Notes: generated by a model not told the origin, from the letters alone. A stretch of DNA of 52,037 nucleotides from Hyphomicrobiales bacterium (GCA_900469955.1 UBYX01000035.1:1-52037), one strand, 5' to 3'; positions 14,772 through 23,386 are shown, counted from the stretch's first letter. Program-made: numbers and translations.

Positions 14772-15797
14772 TCAGTTGGCGGCTGCGCCTATTTCGCGAT
14801 CCCAGCGCTCCAGAAGAGCCTTTCGTTTTGCCGGGTCGCCGTAGGTTTTGAAGTCGTAGTCGATCAACTTGATGTCCTCAAAGCGCGGCGCCTCCTTCGG
14901 AATTACGGCGCTCTTGTTGGACGGAAGCTGGAAGGACTTCGCATCCTTCATGCGAGATTGGACTTCGGCCGTTAGCGCCCAGTCGTACCAGATCTTCGCA
15001 TTGTCGAGGTTGCGGGCGCCCTTGACGATCGACATGGAACCGATCTCATAGCCTGTTCCTTCACAAGGGGTGGCCGACTTGACCGGGAAGCCTTCCGCAG
15101 TCTGGGCTACGGCATCGTGCACGAAGACGATGCCAAGCGCTGTCTCCCCGCGGGCAGCTGCCTTGACCGGCGCGGAACCGGATTTGGTGTATTGTGAGAT
15201 GTTTCCATTGAGCTTCTTCAGGTAGTCGAAAGCTTGATCCTCGCCCATGATCTGTACGAGGGACGCCAGCGCCGTATAGGCAGTGCCGGACGAGTTCGGA
15301 TTGGCAATCTGGATCTCGCCCTTCAGTTCCGGGGCCAAAAGGTCGGCCCAGCAGGCCGGCTCCTTAAAACCTTTCGACTTGAAGATCTCCGTGTTGTAGC
15401 CCCAGCCGAGCGCGCCGGCATAGACGCCGACGGTGCGGTAGCCGGAGCTTTCCGCCTGGCTTTTGGCCCAGCCGTTGAGCTCGTCGAGCTTTGCCGACTT
15501 GTATTCTAGCGTCAGGCCCTCCGAGGCGGCCTGCAGATGCGGGTCGCCCGTGCCAGCCCACCAAATGTCCGTTTTCGGGTTGCGCGCTTCTGCGCGGACC
15601 TTGGCGTAGGTCTCACCGGACGAAAGGCGTACCATGTTCACCTTGATGTCACTGTGGGCTTTTTCGAAATCGCCCTTCATTTGCTCGCAGATGACGACGT
15701 CTGCGGAGCAAATTAGATTGAGGTCGCCGGCCGCCTGCGCCGGGAGAGCCGCAAGCGCGGTACCGGCGAAGAGCGTGAGGGAAAGGGTCTGTTTCAT
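14772..15797 (-). CDS. afuA: periplasmic substrate-binding protein (AfuA type)
   Basis: Secreted solute-binding protein, 341 aa, family COG1840 (AfuA/FbpA). A clear signal peptide (MKQTLSLTLFAGTALAALPAQA) ends near residue 23. Family landmarks include TDIWWAGTGDPHLQAA, YAGALGWGYNTEIF, NPNSSGTAYTAL and CEGTGYEIGSMSIVKGA. The paired cysteines near residue 30-37 (LICSADVVICEQM) may form a disulfide. An AGGAGGATG ribosome site lies before ATG 15797. It feeds the permease/ATPase encoded downstream. The typical iron-binding tyrosine pair of FbpA is not obvious to me, and the AfuA hexose-phosphate binders are the better analogue, but ligand identity is inferred. Confidence 0.88.
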   Translation of the reverse strand: MKQTLSLTLFAGTALAALPAQAAGDLNLICSADVVICEQMKGDFEKAHSDIKVNMVRLSSGETYAKVRAEARNPKTDIWWAGTGDPHLQAASEGLTLEYKSAKLDELNGWAKSQAESSGYRTVGVYAGALGWGYNTEIFKSKGFKEPACWADLLAPELKGEIQIANPNSSGTAYTALASLVQIMGEDQAFDYLKKLNGNISQYTKSGSAPVKAAARGETALGIVFVHDAVAQTAEGFPVKSATPCEGTGYEIGSMSIVKGARNLDNAKIWYDWALTAEVQSRMKDAKSFQLPSNKSAVIPKEAPRFEDIKLIDYDFKTYGDPAKRKALLERWDREIGAAAN

Positions 15798-15912
15798 CGG
15801 GGCATCCTCCTGTTGCCTTGCTTTGAATTTCTCACAGAACGAAACACGGCAGGGCCTCCGGCCTGCAAACGCGCGGCGCGTTCTCCATTCGATTGCAAAT
15901 CGTTATTGGCCG

Positions 15913-16935
15913 TCAGTTCGTTGCGGAGATTACCGCGTCGAACTGTTCGAGCAGTCGACTTCGCTCGTCCGGCGAGCCAAAGGTTGCGAAGTCGTAGTCC
16001 ACCATCTTGATCAGCGAGATATCGGGCGCGGCAAGCGGCAAGCTTGATCTGGCGTTTGACGGTACCTGGTTCTGGCCCGAGGCGGCACCGGTACCCTGCC
16101 CCTCGGGGCTCAGGGCGAAGTCGACAAATCGCATCGCCTCTTTTGGATGCTGCGCACCCTTGACGATGCTGACGGCCCCGATCTCGTAGCCCGTGCCCTC
16201 GCAGGGGGCGACAATGACGAGGGGCGAGCCCGCCTGTTTTTGCGTTACGGCGTCATGCATGAATGAAATACCGATCAGGGTTTCGCCCCGCGCTGCTGCC
16301 TTGACCGGTGCCGAACCAGCCGTCGTATATTCGTCGATATTGCGGTTGAGCGCCCCCAGGAACCGGAACGCCTCGCTCTCACCAAACAACTGCACGAGAG
16401 TTGCGAGCGTCGTGAACGCGGTCCCCGACGACTTGGGATTGGCGCTTTGAATACGGCCCCGATACGCGATGTCCGTCAGGTCCTTCCAGCAAGTCGGCGC
16501 CGGCAACTTCAGGTCGCGCAAAAGATCAGAGTTGTAGGCAAAGCCGAGCGCCCCGGCATAAATGCCAGCTGAGCGGCTACCGGACATGGCGAAGAAATTC
16601 TGCGCCCAGGGCAGCATGTCCCGCTCATGCGCCGGCTGATAGGTTTCCAAAAGGTTTTCCGAACCCGCCTGCAAATGCGTATCGCCGGTCCCACCCCACC
16701 AGACATCGACGGTCGGGGCTGCCTTCTCGGCGCGGAGCTGGTTGAGTATGTCACCCGTGCTCTTGCGGGTCATCGAAATTTCCAGGCCGGTTATCGTCTC
16801 ATAGGTTGTCTTCATCTTGGCGCACCACGCCTCATCGACACCGCACAATACGGTCAGCGAGGGAGCCGTCACGCCGGCCGAGGCGCTGCATAACCACAAT
16901 GCCACGCCGGCGCTGAAAGCGCTGATACCTCTCAC
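15913..16935 (-). CDS. second AfuA/PgtC-type periplasmic binding protein
   Basis: Paralogue of the neighbouring binding protein, 340 aa, sharing the same landmarks (VDVWWGGTGDTHLQAGSENL, YAGALGFAYNSDLL, NPKSSGTAFTTLATLVQLFG, CEGTGYEIGAVSIVKGAQ). The open frame runs to 17094, but the GTG at 16935 has a near-perfect GGGAGGAAT ribosome site and yields a normal signal peptide (VRGISAFSAGVALWLCSASAG) and family length. It is the first gene of the transporter operon and diverges from the response-regulator/kinase pair. In the Salmonella Pgt system a related binding protein, PgtC, works with kinase PgtB in signal perception. A sensory rather than transport role is therefore a reasonable inference. 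Confidence 0.88.
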   Translation of the reverse strand: MRGISAFSAGVALWLCSASAGVTAPSLTVLCGVDEAWCAKMKTTYETITGLEISMTRKSTGDILNQLRAEKAAPTVDVWWGGTGDTHLQAGSENLLETYQPAHERDMLPWAQNFFAMSGSRSAGIYAGALGFAYNSDLLRDLKLPAPTCWKDLTDIAYRGRIQSANPKSSGTAFTTLATLVQLFGESEAFRFLGALNRNIDEYTTAGSAPVKAAARGETLIGISFMHDAVTQKQAGSPLVIVAPCEGTGYEIGAVSIVKGAQHPKEAMRFVDFALSPEGQGTGAASGQNQVPSNARSSLPLAAPDISLIKMVDYDFATFGSPDERSRLLEQFDAVISATN

Positions 16936-17063
16936 GATATTCCTCCCTTTTGGAACGACAAACGTCCCAATCTCCGAAGTCAGGATGTCACATCTTCCGC
17001 CCGCCGCAACCCCAAGATTGGTTACCGTTCTTACAGCCGCAGGCAGGATCGGCATCTCAAAAA

Positions 17064-17086
17064 TGACAAAGGTTACAAATGTGACA
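17064..17086. promoter_or_regulatory. three direct repeats in the divergent regulatory region
   Basis: TGACAAA, TTACAAA and TGACA begin at 17064, 17073 and 17082, a 9-base period. A TGTCACAT inverted match to the last unit lies at 16986-16993. The cluster sits between the GTG of the binding-protein gene (16935) and the ATG of the OmpR-type regulator (17158). Tandem direct repeats are typical binding sites for OmpR-family regulators, so autoregulation and control of the transporter operon are plausible. Confidence 0.4.
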
Positions 17087-17157
17087 GTCGGCATAACGCG
17101 AGCCCGCTTTGAAGATTGGGGGCACCCTGCCTATGATGGGCGTGGGAGGAGTTATCT

Positions 17158-17898
17158 ATGTTGAATGAGAAAATAAGGATTCTGATCGTCGAGGACGATC
17201 CGGATATGGCAGAGCTCATTTCCGACCTAGTGGAGGCGGAGGGCTGGACGCCACTGACGGCGCCATCGGCAGAAGAGGCTGCAGGCGTGATCAGCCGGGA
17301 GACAGTACATCTGGTGCTGGTCGACCACAATCTACCTGGTACCTCCGGCCGCACCTTCGCGCAGCGTCTTCGGGCGCAGACCAACATCGGCATCGTCATG
17401 GTGACGGCAGCGGGAAGTGCCGCAGACCGGGTGCTTGGTCTGGAGACTGCGGCGGACGACTATGTCGTCAAACCCTTCGAGCCCATTGAGTTGACTGCGC
17501 GCATCAAGGCGGTACTGCGCCGCACGATCCCGTCGCTGAAGCCGGAGTTAGAAAGCGACCGCAAACACGAACCAGCGGCGCTCAGACTGGGCGACTGGTC
17601 AATCGATCTCAAAAGCCGGCGGGCCGTCTGCGTGAATGATCCTGCTAAATCCCTCACCAGCGCCGAGTTCGCCCTGCTCGAAATCCTTGCCGAGACGCCG
17701 AACTTGCCCGTCAGCCGCGCCCACATCCTGGACAGGCTTGGCGCCGAAAGCGAGCGCTTTATAGACCGCAATGTCGACGTGCTCGTACTGCGCCTTCGCC
17801 GAAAGATCGAGCGCAATCCTGACCTTCCAAGACACATCCAGACGCGCCGCAGCAAGGGCTATGTCCTGAGTACCGACGATGGTGAGCTTTCGCCGTGA
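17158..17898 (+). CDS. OmpR-family response regulator of the transporter locus
   Basis: DNA-binding response regulator, 246 aa, ATG 17158 with a GGGAGGA ribosome site. The receiver domain (about 6-122) has the acidic pair VEDDPD, phosphoacceptor Asp56 in LVLVDHNLPG, and DDYVVKPFEP. The winged helix (about 145-240) ends with the HIQTRRSKGYVLS wing. The stop overlaps the GTG of the kinase gene (GTGA), so the pair is coupled. It is divergent from the AfuA-like binding-protein/ABC operon, the most likely target. Confidence 0.92.
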   Translation: MLNEKIRILIVEDDPDMAELISDLVEAEGWTPLTAPSAEEAAGVISRETVHLVLVDHNLPGTSGRTFAQRLRAQTNIGIVMVTAAGSAADRVLGLETAADDYVVKPFEPIELTARIKAVLRRTIPSLKPELESDRKHEPAALRLGDWSIDLKSRRAVCVNDPAKSLTSAEFALLEILAETPNLPVSRAHILDRLGAESERFIDRNVDVLVLRLRRKIERNPDLPRHIQTRRSKGYVLSTDDGELSP

Positions 17899-19988
17899 TC
17901 AACCGCCCGTTTCTCTCCTCGATCGCCTTTCGGCTGCCCTTCGCCATCGTTTTCATCTGCGTGCTTGTCTTCAGCCTGGCCACGGTTACGGTCTACGGCC
18001 TCCAGCGCGCCCGGGAGGAGATGGCAGCTTACGGCCTACAGGCCTTCTCTAGTCTTGCAAAGGCATCGCTCGTCTCGCGGCAGGTCTCTGACCTGGTGTC
18101 GACTGCACCCTTCCTGATGAACGCGACCTCGCCTTACCGGGTCTCCAGCGAAAGCAGGTCGGTCGTTGCCCAGGTCGATGCGCTGCTTCTAACCATGCAG
18201 CCAAAAAGCAACGAAGCGACGGTAAAGGGGTTTGCCGGTCCCCGCATCGTCGAGCTGCTGGAGACGATACGTACGCAAACGATGACACTTGCCGGCGATG
18301 CCGAAGCTGCCCAAGAGCACAAGGCGGAGGCTGCGGCCGCGCTGGGGGAGATTGCCACCGGCAGCCGCATCCCAGACACTGATTTGCGCCGGCAGCTCAA
18401 CGACATCGTGCAGTCGGCTTCGAACTCGGATAGTCTTTTCCAGCTCGGCGAGCTGCGCCGCCGCTATGTCGCCGAAACGACTCCACGCCTTGAACGCGCA
18501 GCACCGGATGCGCGGATTTCCCGTAGCGAGCTAATGCCTTACGAGCGGATCTTCGACGCGCAAACCCACTACCTGCTGGAAATGTTTTCAATCCGCGCCG
18601 CGGTAGGGCGCCTCCATTCTGTTTCCCGCGATCTCTCGCATGCGACCGAAACCCAGAGCGAGGCCGTCGCCCGCGGTCTCAATGATGATCTCGTCTCGAC
18701 CTCGGACGCTCTCAGCCGCCTGCTTGTCATCGTCGCTTTTGCCGCTCTGCTCGTGCTTGTCATGGCGATCTTCTCCATCCGCTCCGTCATGCGTGTTTCG
18801 CGCGGCATCGTCGCACTATCTGCCGGCATGAATGCGCTGGCTGAGGGACGCAAGAATGTCGAGACCCCCAGCTACAACGGCACGGAAACAGAACTAGTGC
18901 GCCTGCTCGAAGCATTCCGCGCGTTTCGGGAGAGCGTCGAGCGTGTCACGCGGCTGCGGCGCACGGCCGAGGCCGCTGCCCGCACCATCCGTTCCACATT
19001 TCGCAGCATGAACGAGGGCATCGCTCTGTTCGATCCGCGAGGTAGTCCGATTACGATGAACCGCCGCGTCATCGAGCTCCTCGGCTGGTCCGGTTCGGCC
19101 CGAAAACTGCCGCTCCGCAGCTTCGTCGCGCATCTGCAAGAGATCGATCCATCACTTCTGCCAGCCGAGAATGATGTCGGCCTGATCCACGACCGGTTCG
19201 TGTTACGCCACCGCTCCGACGCCGGCAAGGTGACGGAAGTGTCGCTATCGCGCCAACCGGATGGCGGCATCGTCCTTCTGGCGCGCGATATCACGGACAT
19301 CGACCGGCAGGAAGCGGAGGCAGCAAAGATCCAGCGCCTCGACGGCATCATGCGCATGACCCACCAGGTGAGCCATGAGGTTGGCAATATGATCGGCATC
19401 ATCACCGGCAGCCTCGGCCTGCTAGAACGTGAAGCCGGCTTCAATGACCGTCAAAAGCGGCACATAGCCCGCATCCGCAAGGCTGCTGACCGTGGCAGAT
19501 CGCTCGCTGCAAGTATGCTTTCTATCGGCAGCCAGCAGCCCATCAATCCCGACAGGGTGGAAATTGGTGCTGTGCTACGCGGCATGGCGGATGTACTGGA
19601 GATCGCGATTGGCGAAAAATGCCGACTTGCACTCGAGATTGCCGACGACCTACCCACCGTCCTCATCGACGCGGCACTCTTTGAGCAATCAATCATCAAT
19701 CTATGCCTCAACGCCGCTTCAGCCATGCCAGCAGGTGGAACAATTCTCATCCGTTGTTCTCTAGGCGAGGCCGGCGTCAGCGTTAGTGTAACGGACAACG
19801 GCATCGGCATGACATCCGATGTTATCGACAAGGCCTTCGAACCATACTTTACCACCCGCGACTCAGAAGGCGGAGCAGGTCTCGGCCTTGCCGTCGTCTA
19901 TGGCTTCGTGCGCCAGAGCGGCGGAGACGCTCGCATCGTGTCGCTGCCGGGCAAAGGTACGGTGGTCGAGCTCTTGTTTCCAACCTGA
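17895..19988 (+). CDS. large membrane sensor histidine kinase (PgtB-like layout)
   Basis: Sensor kinase of 697 aa, GTG start overlapping the regulator stop. The layout is TM1 (about 12-34), a large helical periplasmic domain (35-274) of TorS/PgtB-like size, TM2 (275-297), HAMP (298-350), a PAS-like domain (about 365-470), then a kinase core with H box MTHQVSHEVGNMIGI (His494), N box (INLCLNAASAM), G1 (VTDNGIGM) and G2 (GAGLGLAVVYGF). The H-box variant SHEVGN resembles the NtrB-like kinase group rather than the classical HELRTP type. The long periplasmic domain can contact a binding protein, which fits the second AfuA-like protein encoded divergently. Confidence 0.92.
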   Translation: MINRPFLSSIAFRLPFAIVFICVLVFSLATVTVYGLQRAREEMAAYGLQAFSSLAKASLVSRQVSDLVSTAPFLMNATSPYRVSSESRSVVAQVDALLLTMQPKSNEATVKGFAGPRIVELLETIRTQTMTLAGDAEAAQEHKAEAAAALGEIATGSRIPDTDLRRQLNDIVQSASNSDSLFQLGELRRRYVAETTPRLERAAPDARISRSELMPYERIFDAQTHYLLEMFSIRAAVGRLHSVSRDLSHATETQSEAVARGLNDDLVSTSDALSRLLVIVAFAALLVLVMAIFSIRSVMRVSRGIVALSAGMNALAEGRKNVETPSYNGTETELVRLLEAFRAFRESVERVTRLRRTAEAAARTIRSTFRSMNEGIALFDPRGSPITMNRRVIELLGWSGSARKLPLRSFVAHLQEIDPSLLPAENDVGLIHDRFVLRHRSDAGKVTEVSLSRQPDGGIVLLARDITDIDRQEAEAAKIQRLDGIMRMTHQVSHEVGNMIGIITGSLGLLEREAGFNDRQKRHIARIRKAADRGRSLAASMLSIGSQQPINPDRVEIGAVLRGMADVLEIAIGEKCRLALEIADDLPTVLIDAALFEQSIINLCLNAASAMPAGGTILIRCSLGEAGVSVSVTDNGIGMTSDVIDKAFEPYFTTRDSEGGAGLGLAVVYGFVRQSGGDARIVSLPGKGTVVELLFPT

Positions 19989-20227
19989 TCTGTCACGAAG
20001 GGTAAGTGGAGGACTGGAACGAAAGACCCAACTGCGCGCTTGTTCGATAGCTAGCCGTCGAGAGCAGCAGTCGTGCTCTTTACGAGGGGGGAGGATTTTC
20101 TGCTCTTTGGATATAGACGCAAACAGCTTCAAAATCCCGAGAGCGGGCTAAGCGCAGTTGAGCCAGGCTCTGCTCCCAGCGATGCTGGATTCGCTCGGGC
20201 TTTGGGAAAAACCCGTGGCCGAACAGC

Positions 20228-20749
20228 CTAGCGAGCCTTTCCCTGCGGTTTGAAGTCGACCAAGATCGATTTCAGTTCGACTTCGCGCACCCGACGCGCG
20301 GCTTCTTCAGTCGACACCCAGGCTATAGTCCGCTGGCCTTTCTCCTTGAAATCCGGCACCATGTCAGTCACGTCGATCTGAAACAGATCTACCATGCAGG
20401 GTGCAACGTCACCGTTGTCGAGCCACTTTAGGTACGTATAGTGCCCGATAGATTTCTTGACCACCCGCCCGCGGACCCCGGCTTCCTGGAAAGCCTCGAG
20501 AGCTGCCGCCTCAAACGGCTTCTTCTTTTTCATGGGCCAGCCTTTTGGGATTACCCAACGGCCTGAATCACGTGAGGTGATGAGGAGGACCTCAATGCCT
20601 GCCGCTTCGCCCGTTCGACGGAAACAGAGGGCACCATATTGCTGCCGAAACTCCCCATTGAACAGCTTGTCAGGTACGGCCGCGAGTTGCTGGAGAAGTG
20701 TTTTCTTTCTCGGCGGCGGCTGCTTGCGCCGTTTATCTTGGGTCTTCAT
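20228..20749 (-). CDS. Nudix hydrolase (diphosphoinositol-polyphosphate-phosphohydrolase-like)
   Basis: Nudix-fold pyrophosphohydrolase, 173 aa. The Nudix box is G-W-P-M-K-K-K-K-P-F-E-A-A-A-L-E-A-F-Q-E-A-G-V. It keeps G1, E16, E20 and G22 but has Lys at E7, Leu at R15 and Gln at E19, so metal binding may be altered. VIPKGWPM and TYLKWLDNGDV fit the rhizobial DIPP/NUDT-like group. ATG 20749 (MKTQDKRRKQPP) was chosen; the frame is open much further, and an alternative ATG lies 11 codons upstream. It diverges from the DUF47-pit operon across a Pho box, suggesting a role in phosphate physiology. The substrate is unknown. Confidence 0.85.
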   Translation of the reverse strand: MKTQDKRRKQPPPRKKTLLQQLAAVPDKLFNGEFRQQYGALCFRRTGEAAGIEVLLITSRDSGRWVIPKGWPMKKKKPFEAAALEAFQEAGVRGRVVKKSIGHYTYLKWLDNGDVAPCMVDLFQIDVTDMVPDFKEKGQRTIAWVSTEEAARRVREVELKSILVDFKPQGKAR

Positions 20750-20801
20750 GACAATAAAGTTCGCTGAATTCCGCAGTTGCATCAATGGGCAGTTGGGCTT
20801 T

Positions 20802-20819
20802 ATGACAGTTTTATGACAG
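20802..20819 (-). promoter_or_regulatory. Pho box (PhoB operator) between Nudix and DUF47-pit genes
   Basis: On the - strand this reads CTGTCATAAAACTGTCAT, two perfect 7-base CTGTCAT repeats with a 4-base spacer (11-base period), the classical Pho box. It is 25 bases before the DUF47 ATG and about 50 before the Nudix ATG. In Sinorhizobium meliloti the equivalent orfA-pit operon is repressed by PhoB under phosphate starvation; the same is likely here. Confidence 0.85.
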
Positions 20820-20843
20820 GCCGTCTGCCCAAGGACTAAAGCG

Positions 20844-21488
20844 ATGATGAGTGTCTTCCGTAAACTGATGCCACGTGAGGACAAGTTCTTCGATATGTTT
20901 AGAGACCATTCGCGAACGGTCGTCCAGGCGGCCGGCGCGCTTAATAGCCTACTGAACGGGGATGAGATCGACAAGAACTGCGAGCTTATTGTTGCGCTCG
21001 AAGAACAGGCAGACAACATCACCCGCGAGGTCCTGCTGGCGGTACGCCGCAGCTTCATCACTCCGTTTGACCGCGGTGACATCAGGGATCTTATTCAATC
21101 GATGGATGACGCCATCGACATGATGCATAAAACCGTCAAAACAATCAGGCTGTTTGAACAGTCAAGCTTTGACCCCTTAATGCGGGAAATGGGTGCGGAA
21201 GTCGTCAAAGCCGCTAACCTTGTCGCCACGGCAATCCCCCTTCTGGACAAGGTCAGCGCCAACGCGCAGCGTCTCAGCGCAATAGCGGAGGAAGTCACGC
21301 AGATCGAAGGGCTGTCTGACGACCTGTATGACCGCGGCCTTAAGGATCTGTTTCGGCGCCACGGTTCATCCGGCAATGCCATGGCCTATATGATCGGTAG
21401 CGAGATTTACGGCGAGCTCGAAAAAGTCGTGGACCGCTTTGAGGACGTAGCCAATGAGATCAGCGGCATCGTGATCGAGAACGTCTGA
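20844..21488 (+). CDS. DUF47 / PhoU-like phosphate transport accessory protein
   Basis: Cytoplasmic helical-bundle protein of 214 aa, DUF47 family (PhoU-related), equivalent to OrfA of the S. meliloti orfA-pit operon. Recognisable segments are FFDMFRDHSRTVVQAAGAL, the conserved acidic EEQADNITREVLLAVRRSFI, TPFDRGDIRDLIQSMDDAID, and a long C-terminal helix ending VVDRFEDVANEISGIVIENV. Its stop overlaps the pit ATG by one base (TGATG), so it is coupled with the transporter and probably modulates it. An alternative start is the second ATG (20847). Confidence 0.92.
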   Translation: MMSVFRKLMPREDKFFDMFRDHSRTVVQAAGALNSLLNGDEIDKNCELIVALEEQADNITREVLLAVRRSFITPFDRGDIRDLIQSMDDAIDMMHKTVKTIRLFEQSSFDPLMREMGAEVVKAANLVATAIPLLDKVSANAQRLSAIAEEVTQIEGLSDDLYDRGLKDLFRRHGSSGNAMAYMIGSEIYGELEKVVDRFEDVANEISGIVIENV

Positions 21489-22492
21489 TGGACTCCTCTC
21501 TCGCGTTTCCCCTGCTGGCGGGATTGATTGCCATCGCGTTGTTCTTTGACTTTCTGAACGGCCTTCATGACGCCGCAAATTCGATCGCGACCATCGTGTC
21601 GACCCGCGTTCTTCGCCCACAATATGCGGTAATCTGGGCTGCCTTCTTTAATTTCATCGCCTTCCTGTTCTTCGGTCTGCATGTTGCTGAGACACTTGGA
21701 ACCGGCATAATCGATCCTGCGATCGTCTCCCCCCAGGTTATTTTTGCAGCTCTCATGGGGGCAATAATCTGGAATATCGTGACTTGGATTTTCGGAATCC
21801 CGTCGAGCTCTTCGCATGCGTTGGTGGGCGGACTGGTCGGTGCCGGCCTTGCGAAAGTTGGGTTTAACGCGATTGTCTGGACAGGCTTGCTGAAGACGGT
21901 CGGCGCAATTTTCTTGTCGCCCGCAATCGGCTTCTTCCTCGCGCTGATACTCGTCCTGATCGTTTCGTGGGCGTTCGTGCGTAAAACCCCCTTCGCAGTC
22001 GACCGCACCTTCCGTGTCATGCAGTTCGTCTCGGCCTCGCTCTATTCCCTCGGTCACGGCGGCAATGACGCCCAAAAGACCATGGGCATCATCGCCGTTT
22101 TGTTATTCAGCCAGGGATATCTTGGTTCCAGCTTTTACGTGCCGTTCTGGGTGGTCATTACCTGTCAATCGGCCATGGCACTAGGCACTCTTTTCGGGGG
22201 TTGGCGGATCGTTCACACAATGGGTTCCAAGATCACACGACTCAACCCGATGCAGGGTTTCTGCGCGGAGACAGGCGGCGCTCTTACGCTCTTTGGTGCG
22301 ACCTGGCTTGGAATTCCCGTATCAACAACGCATACCATAACGGGTGCCATCATTGGGGTTGGGGCAGCCCGTCGGGTGTCAGCGGTTCGCTGGGGACTTG
22401 CGGGAAACATTCTGATTGCTTGGATCATCACAATGCCGGCCGCGGCAGCAATATCCGCTATTTTTTTCGGATTGGTGGGGCTGTTTTTATAG
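21488..22492 (+). CDS. pit: low-affinity inorganic phosphate transporter (PiT family)
   Basis: Polytopic membrane transporter, 334 aa, moving phosphate (usually as a metal-phosphate complex) with protons. Both PiT signature repeats are present: FLNGLHDAANSIATIVSTRVL near the N-terminus and SLGHGGNDAQKTMGII in the second half. The paired SSSHALVGGL and STTHTITGAIIGVGAA segments line the path. About ten hydrophobic helices can be counted. It is coupled to DUF47 and placed behind a Pho box. PhoB repression during starvation, when the high-affinity Pst/Phn systems take over, is the known behaviour of the S. meliloti counterpart. Confidence 0.93.
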   Translation: MDSSLAFPLLAGLIAIALFFDFLNGLHDAANSIATIVSTRVLRPQYAVIWAAFFNFIAFLFFGLHVAETLGTGIIDPAIVSPQVIFAALMGAIIWNIVTWIFGIPSSSSHALVGGLVGAGLAKVGFNAIVWTGLLKTVGAIFLSPAIGFFLALILVLIVSWAFVRKTPFAVDRTFRVMQFVSASLYSLGHGGNDAQKTMGIIAVLLFSQGYLGSSFYVPFWVVITCQSAMALGTLFGGWRIVHTMGSKITRLNPMQGFCAETGGALTLFGATWLGIPVSTTHTITGAIIGVGAARRVSAVRWGLAGNILIAWIITMPAAAAISAIFFGLVGLFL

Positions 22493-22506
22493 CCGAAACT
22501 GCCCCG

Positions 22507-22689
22507 CTACCGATGAAGCGCGGTCGCGCCTAGGCGACAGAATGGAACTTCATGTTCGTCATGAAGGGCAAAGAAAAAGATGCTCTCGAAACCGCCGTCG
22601 GGCGCTGCGACAGTTGCACAAATATTCAATTCGCGCGCGCCTTGCATGGGCACGGTGCCGCTTTCAGACATCAGCGTCCCAACTCGCAT
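22507..22689 (-). CDS. small hypothetical protein
   Basis: 60 aa open frame with coherent codon use (ATG 22689, with an internal ATG at the seventh codon). It includes ICATVAAPDGGFESIFFFAL and HEVPFCRLGA. No family is recognised and there is no clear ribosome site. It lies 41 bases downstream of the next - strand gene and may be co-transcribed. Confidence 0.35.
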   Translation of the reverse strand: MRVGTLMSESGTVPMQGARELNICATVAAPDGGFESIFFFALHDEHEVPFCRLGATALHR

Positions 22690-22730
22690 CCCCGGCTCGG
22701 AGAATGAAGTCTTACGAACCGCTATTGCGG

Positions 22731-23102
22731 TTACGCCACCGCGGGTTCACGCACATCGTCCAGGAGGAAATGCACGACGACGTTCTTTTTGACGGGCTGC
22801 TTTACCGGGTCGTCGATCTCACCTTCTGTTCCGCCGTCCGCTGGATGCCACTGGTGGTAGAGCGGGTTGTTGACAATCATGGTGATGGCCTTGCCGCCAA
22901 ACCTGCCTCCGAGCCGGAACCGGGCGTCTGCCAGCGGCCAAATTCGCTCATAGTCCTGTTGCAGTAGTCGAACCTTCAGCGCTTGTCTTCGGGTTGCGGC
23001 ACTGGTTGAGCCGTCCGCGCCTGGCGTATGAGGAATTTCCAGCGTCACTTCCTCTGCATCATCCAGAATGAAGTTGAACTCCTCGGGCCACATCCGTTTC
23101 AT
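22731..23102 (-). CDS. hypothetical protein, unknown family
   Basis: Protein of 123 aa starting at ATG 23102 (MKRMWPEEFNFILDDAEEV), preceded by a GAGGAG ribosome site; the frame is open to 23165, but the internal start is better. There is no signal peptide or membrane segment. It contains WPLADARFRLGGRFGGKAI and an acidic/hydrophobic alternation suggesting a beta-rich fold. No family is recognised. Confidence 0.6.
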   Translation of the reverse strand: MKRMWPEEFNFILDDAEEVTLEIPHTPGADGSTSAATRRQALKVRLLQQDYERIWPLADARFRLGGRFGGKAITMIVNNPLYHQWHPADGGTEGEIDDPVKQPVKKNVVVHFLLDDVREPAVA

Positions 23103-23386
23103 GAAAAGCTCCTCTGGTCCATCAGCCACACCCACTGTAGCTCGTTCGAGGCTGGACGCAACCAAATGCTGTCACTGAGAGAAAGCATCCTGGTAACATC
23201 ATCTTTCTTGAAAGCAGCCCTTCGATGGGTCCTTCGGTGAGCGCCCATCGACATCCAGCGCATGTCGCTTCTTGTTCATGCGGGCGTTCGTAAGGGGTGG
23301 TAGCAGCAGGTGCACCGGCCTTACAACTGGCGGGCGCAACAATGAGAGGCAGATCTTTCGTACCCCGTTTCGAAACGGGAACGGCC

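Noticed and set aside
16936..17094. N-terminal extension of the second binding protein to 17094
   Set aside because: The extension has no signal peptide and covers the divergent promoter. GTG 16935 has a strong ribosome site and is followed by a signal peptide.
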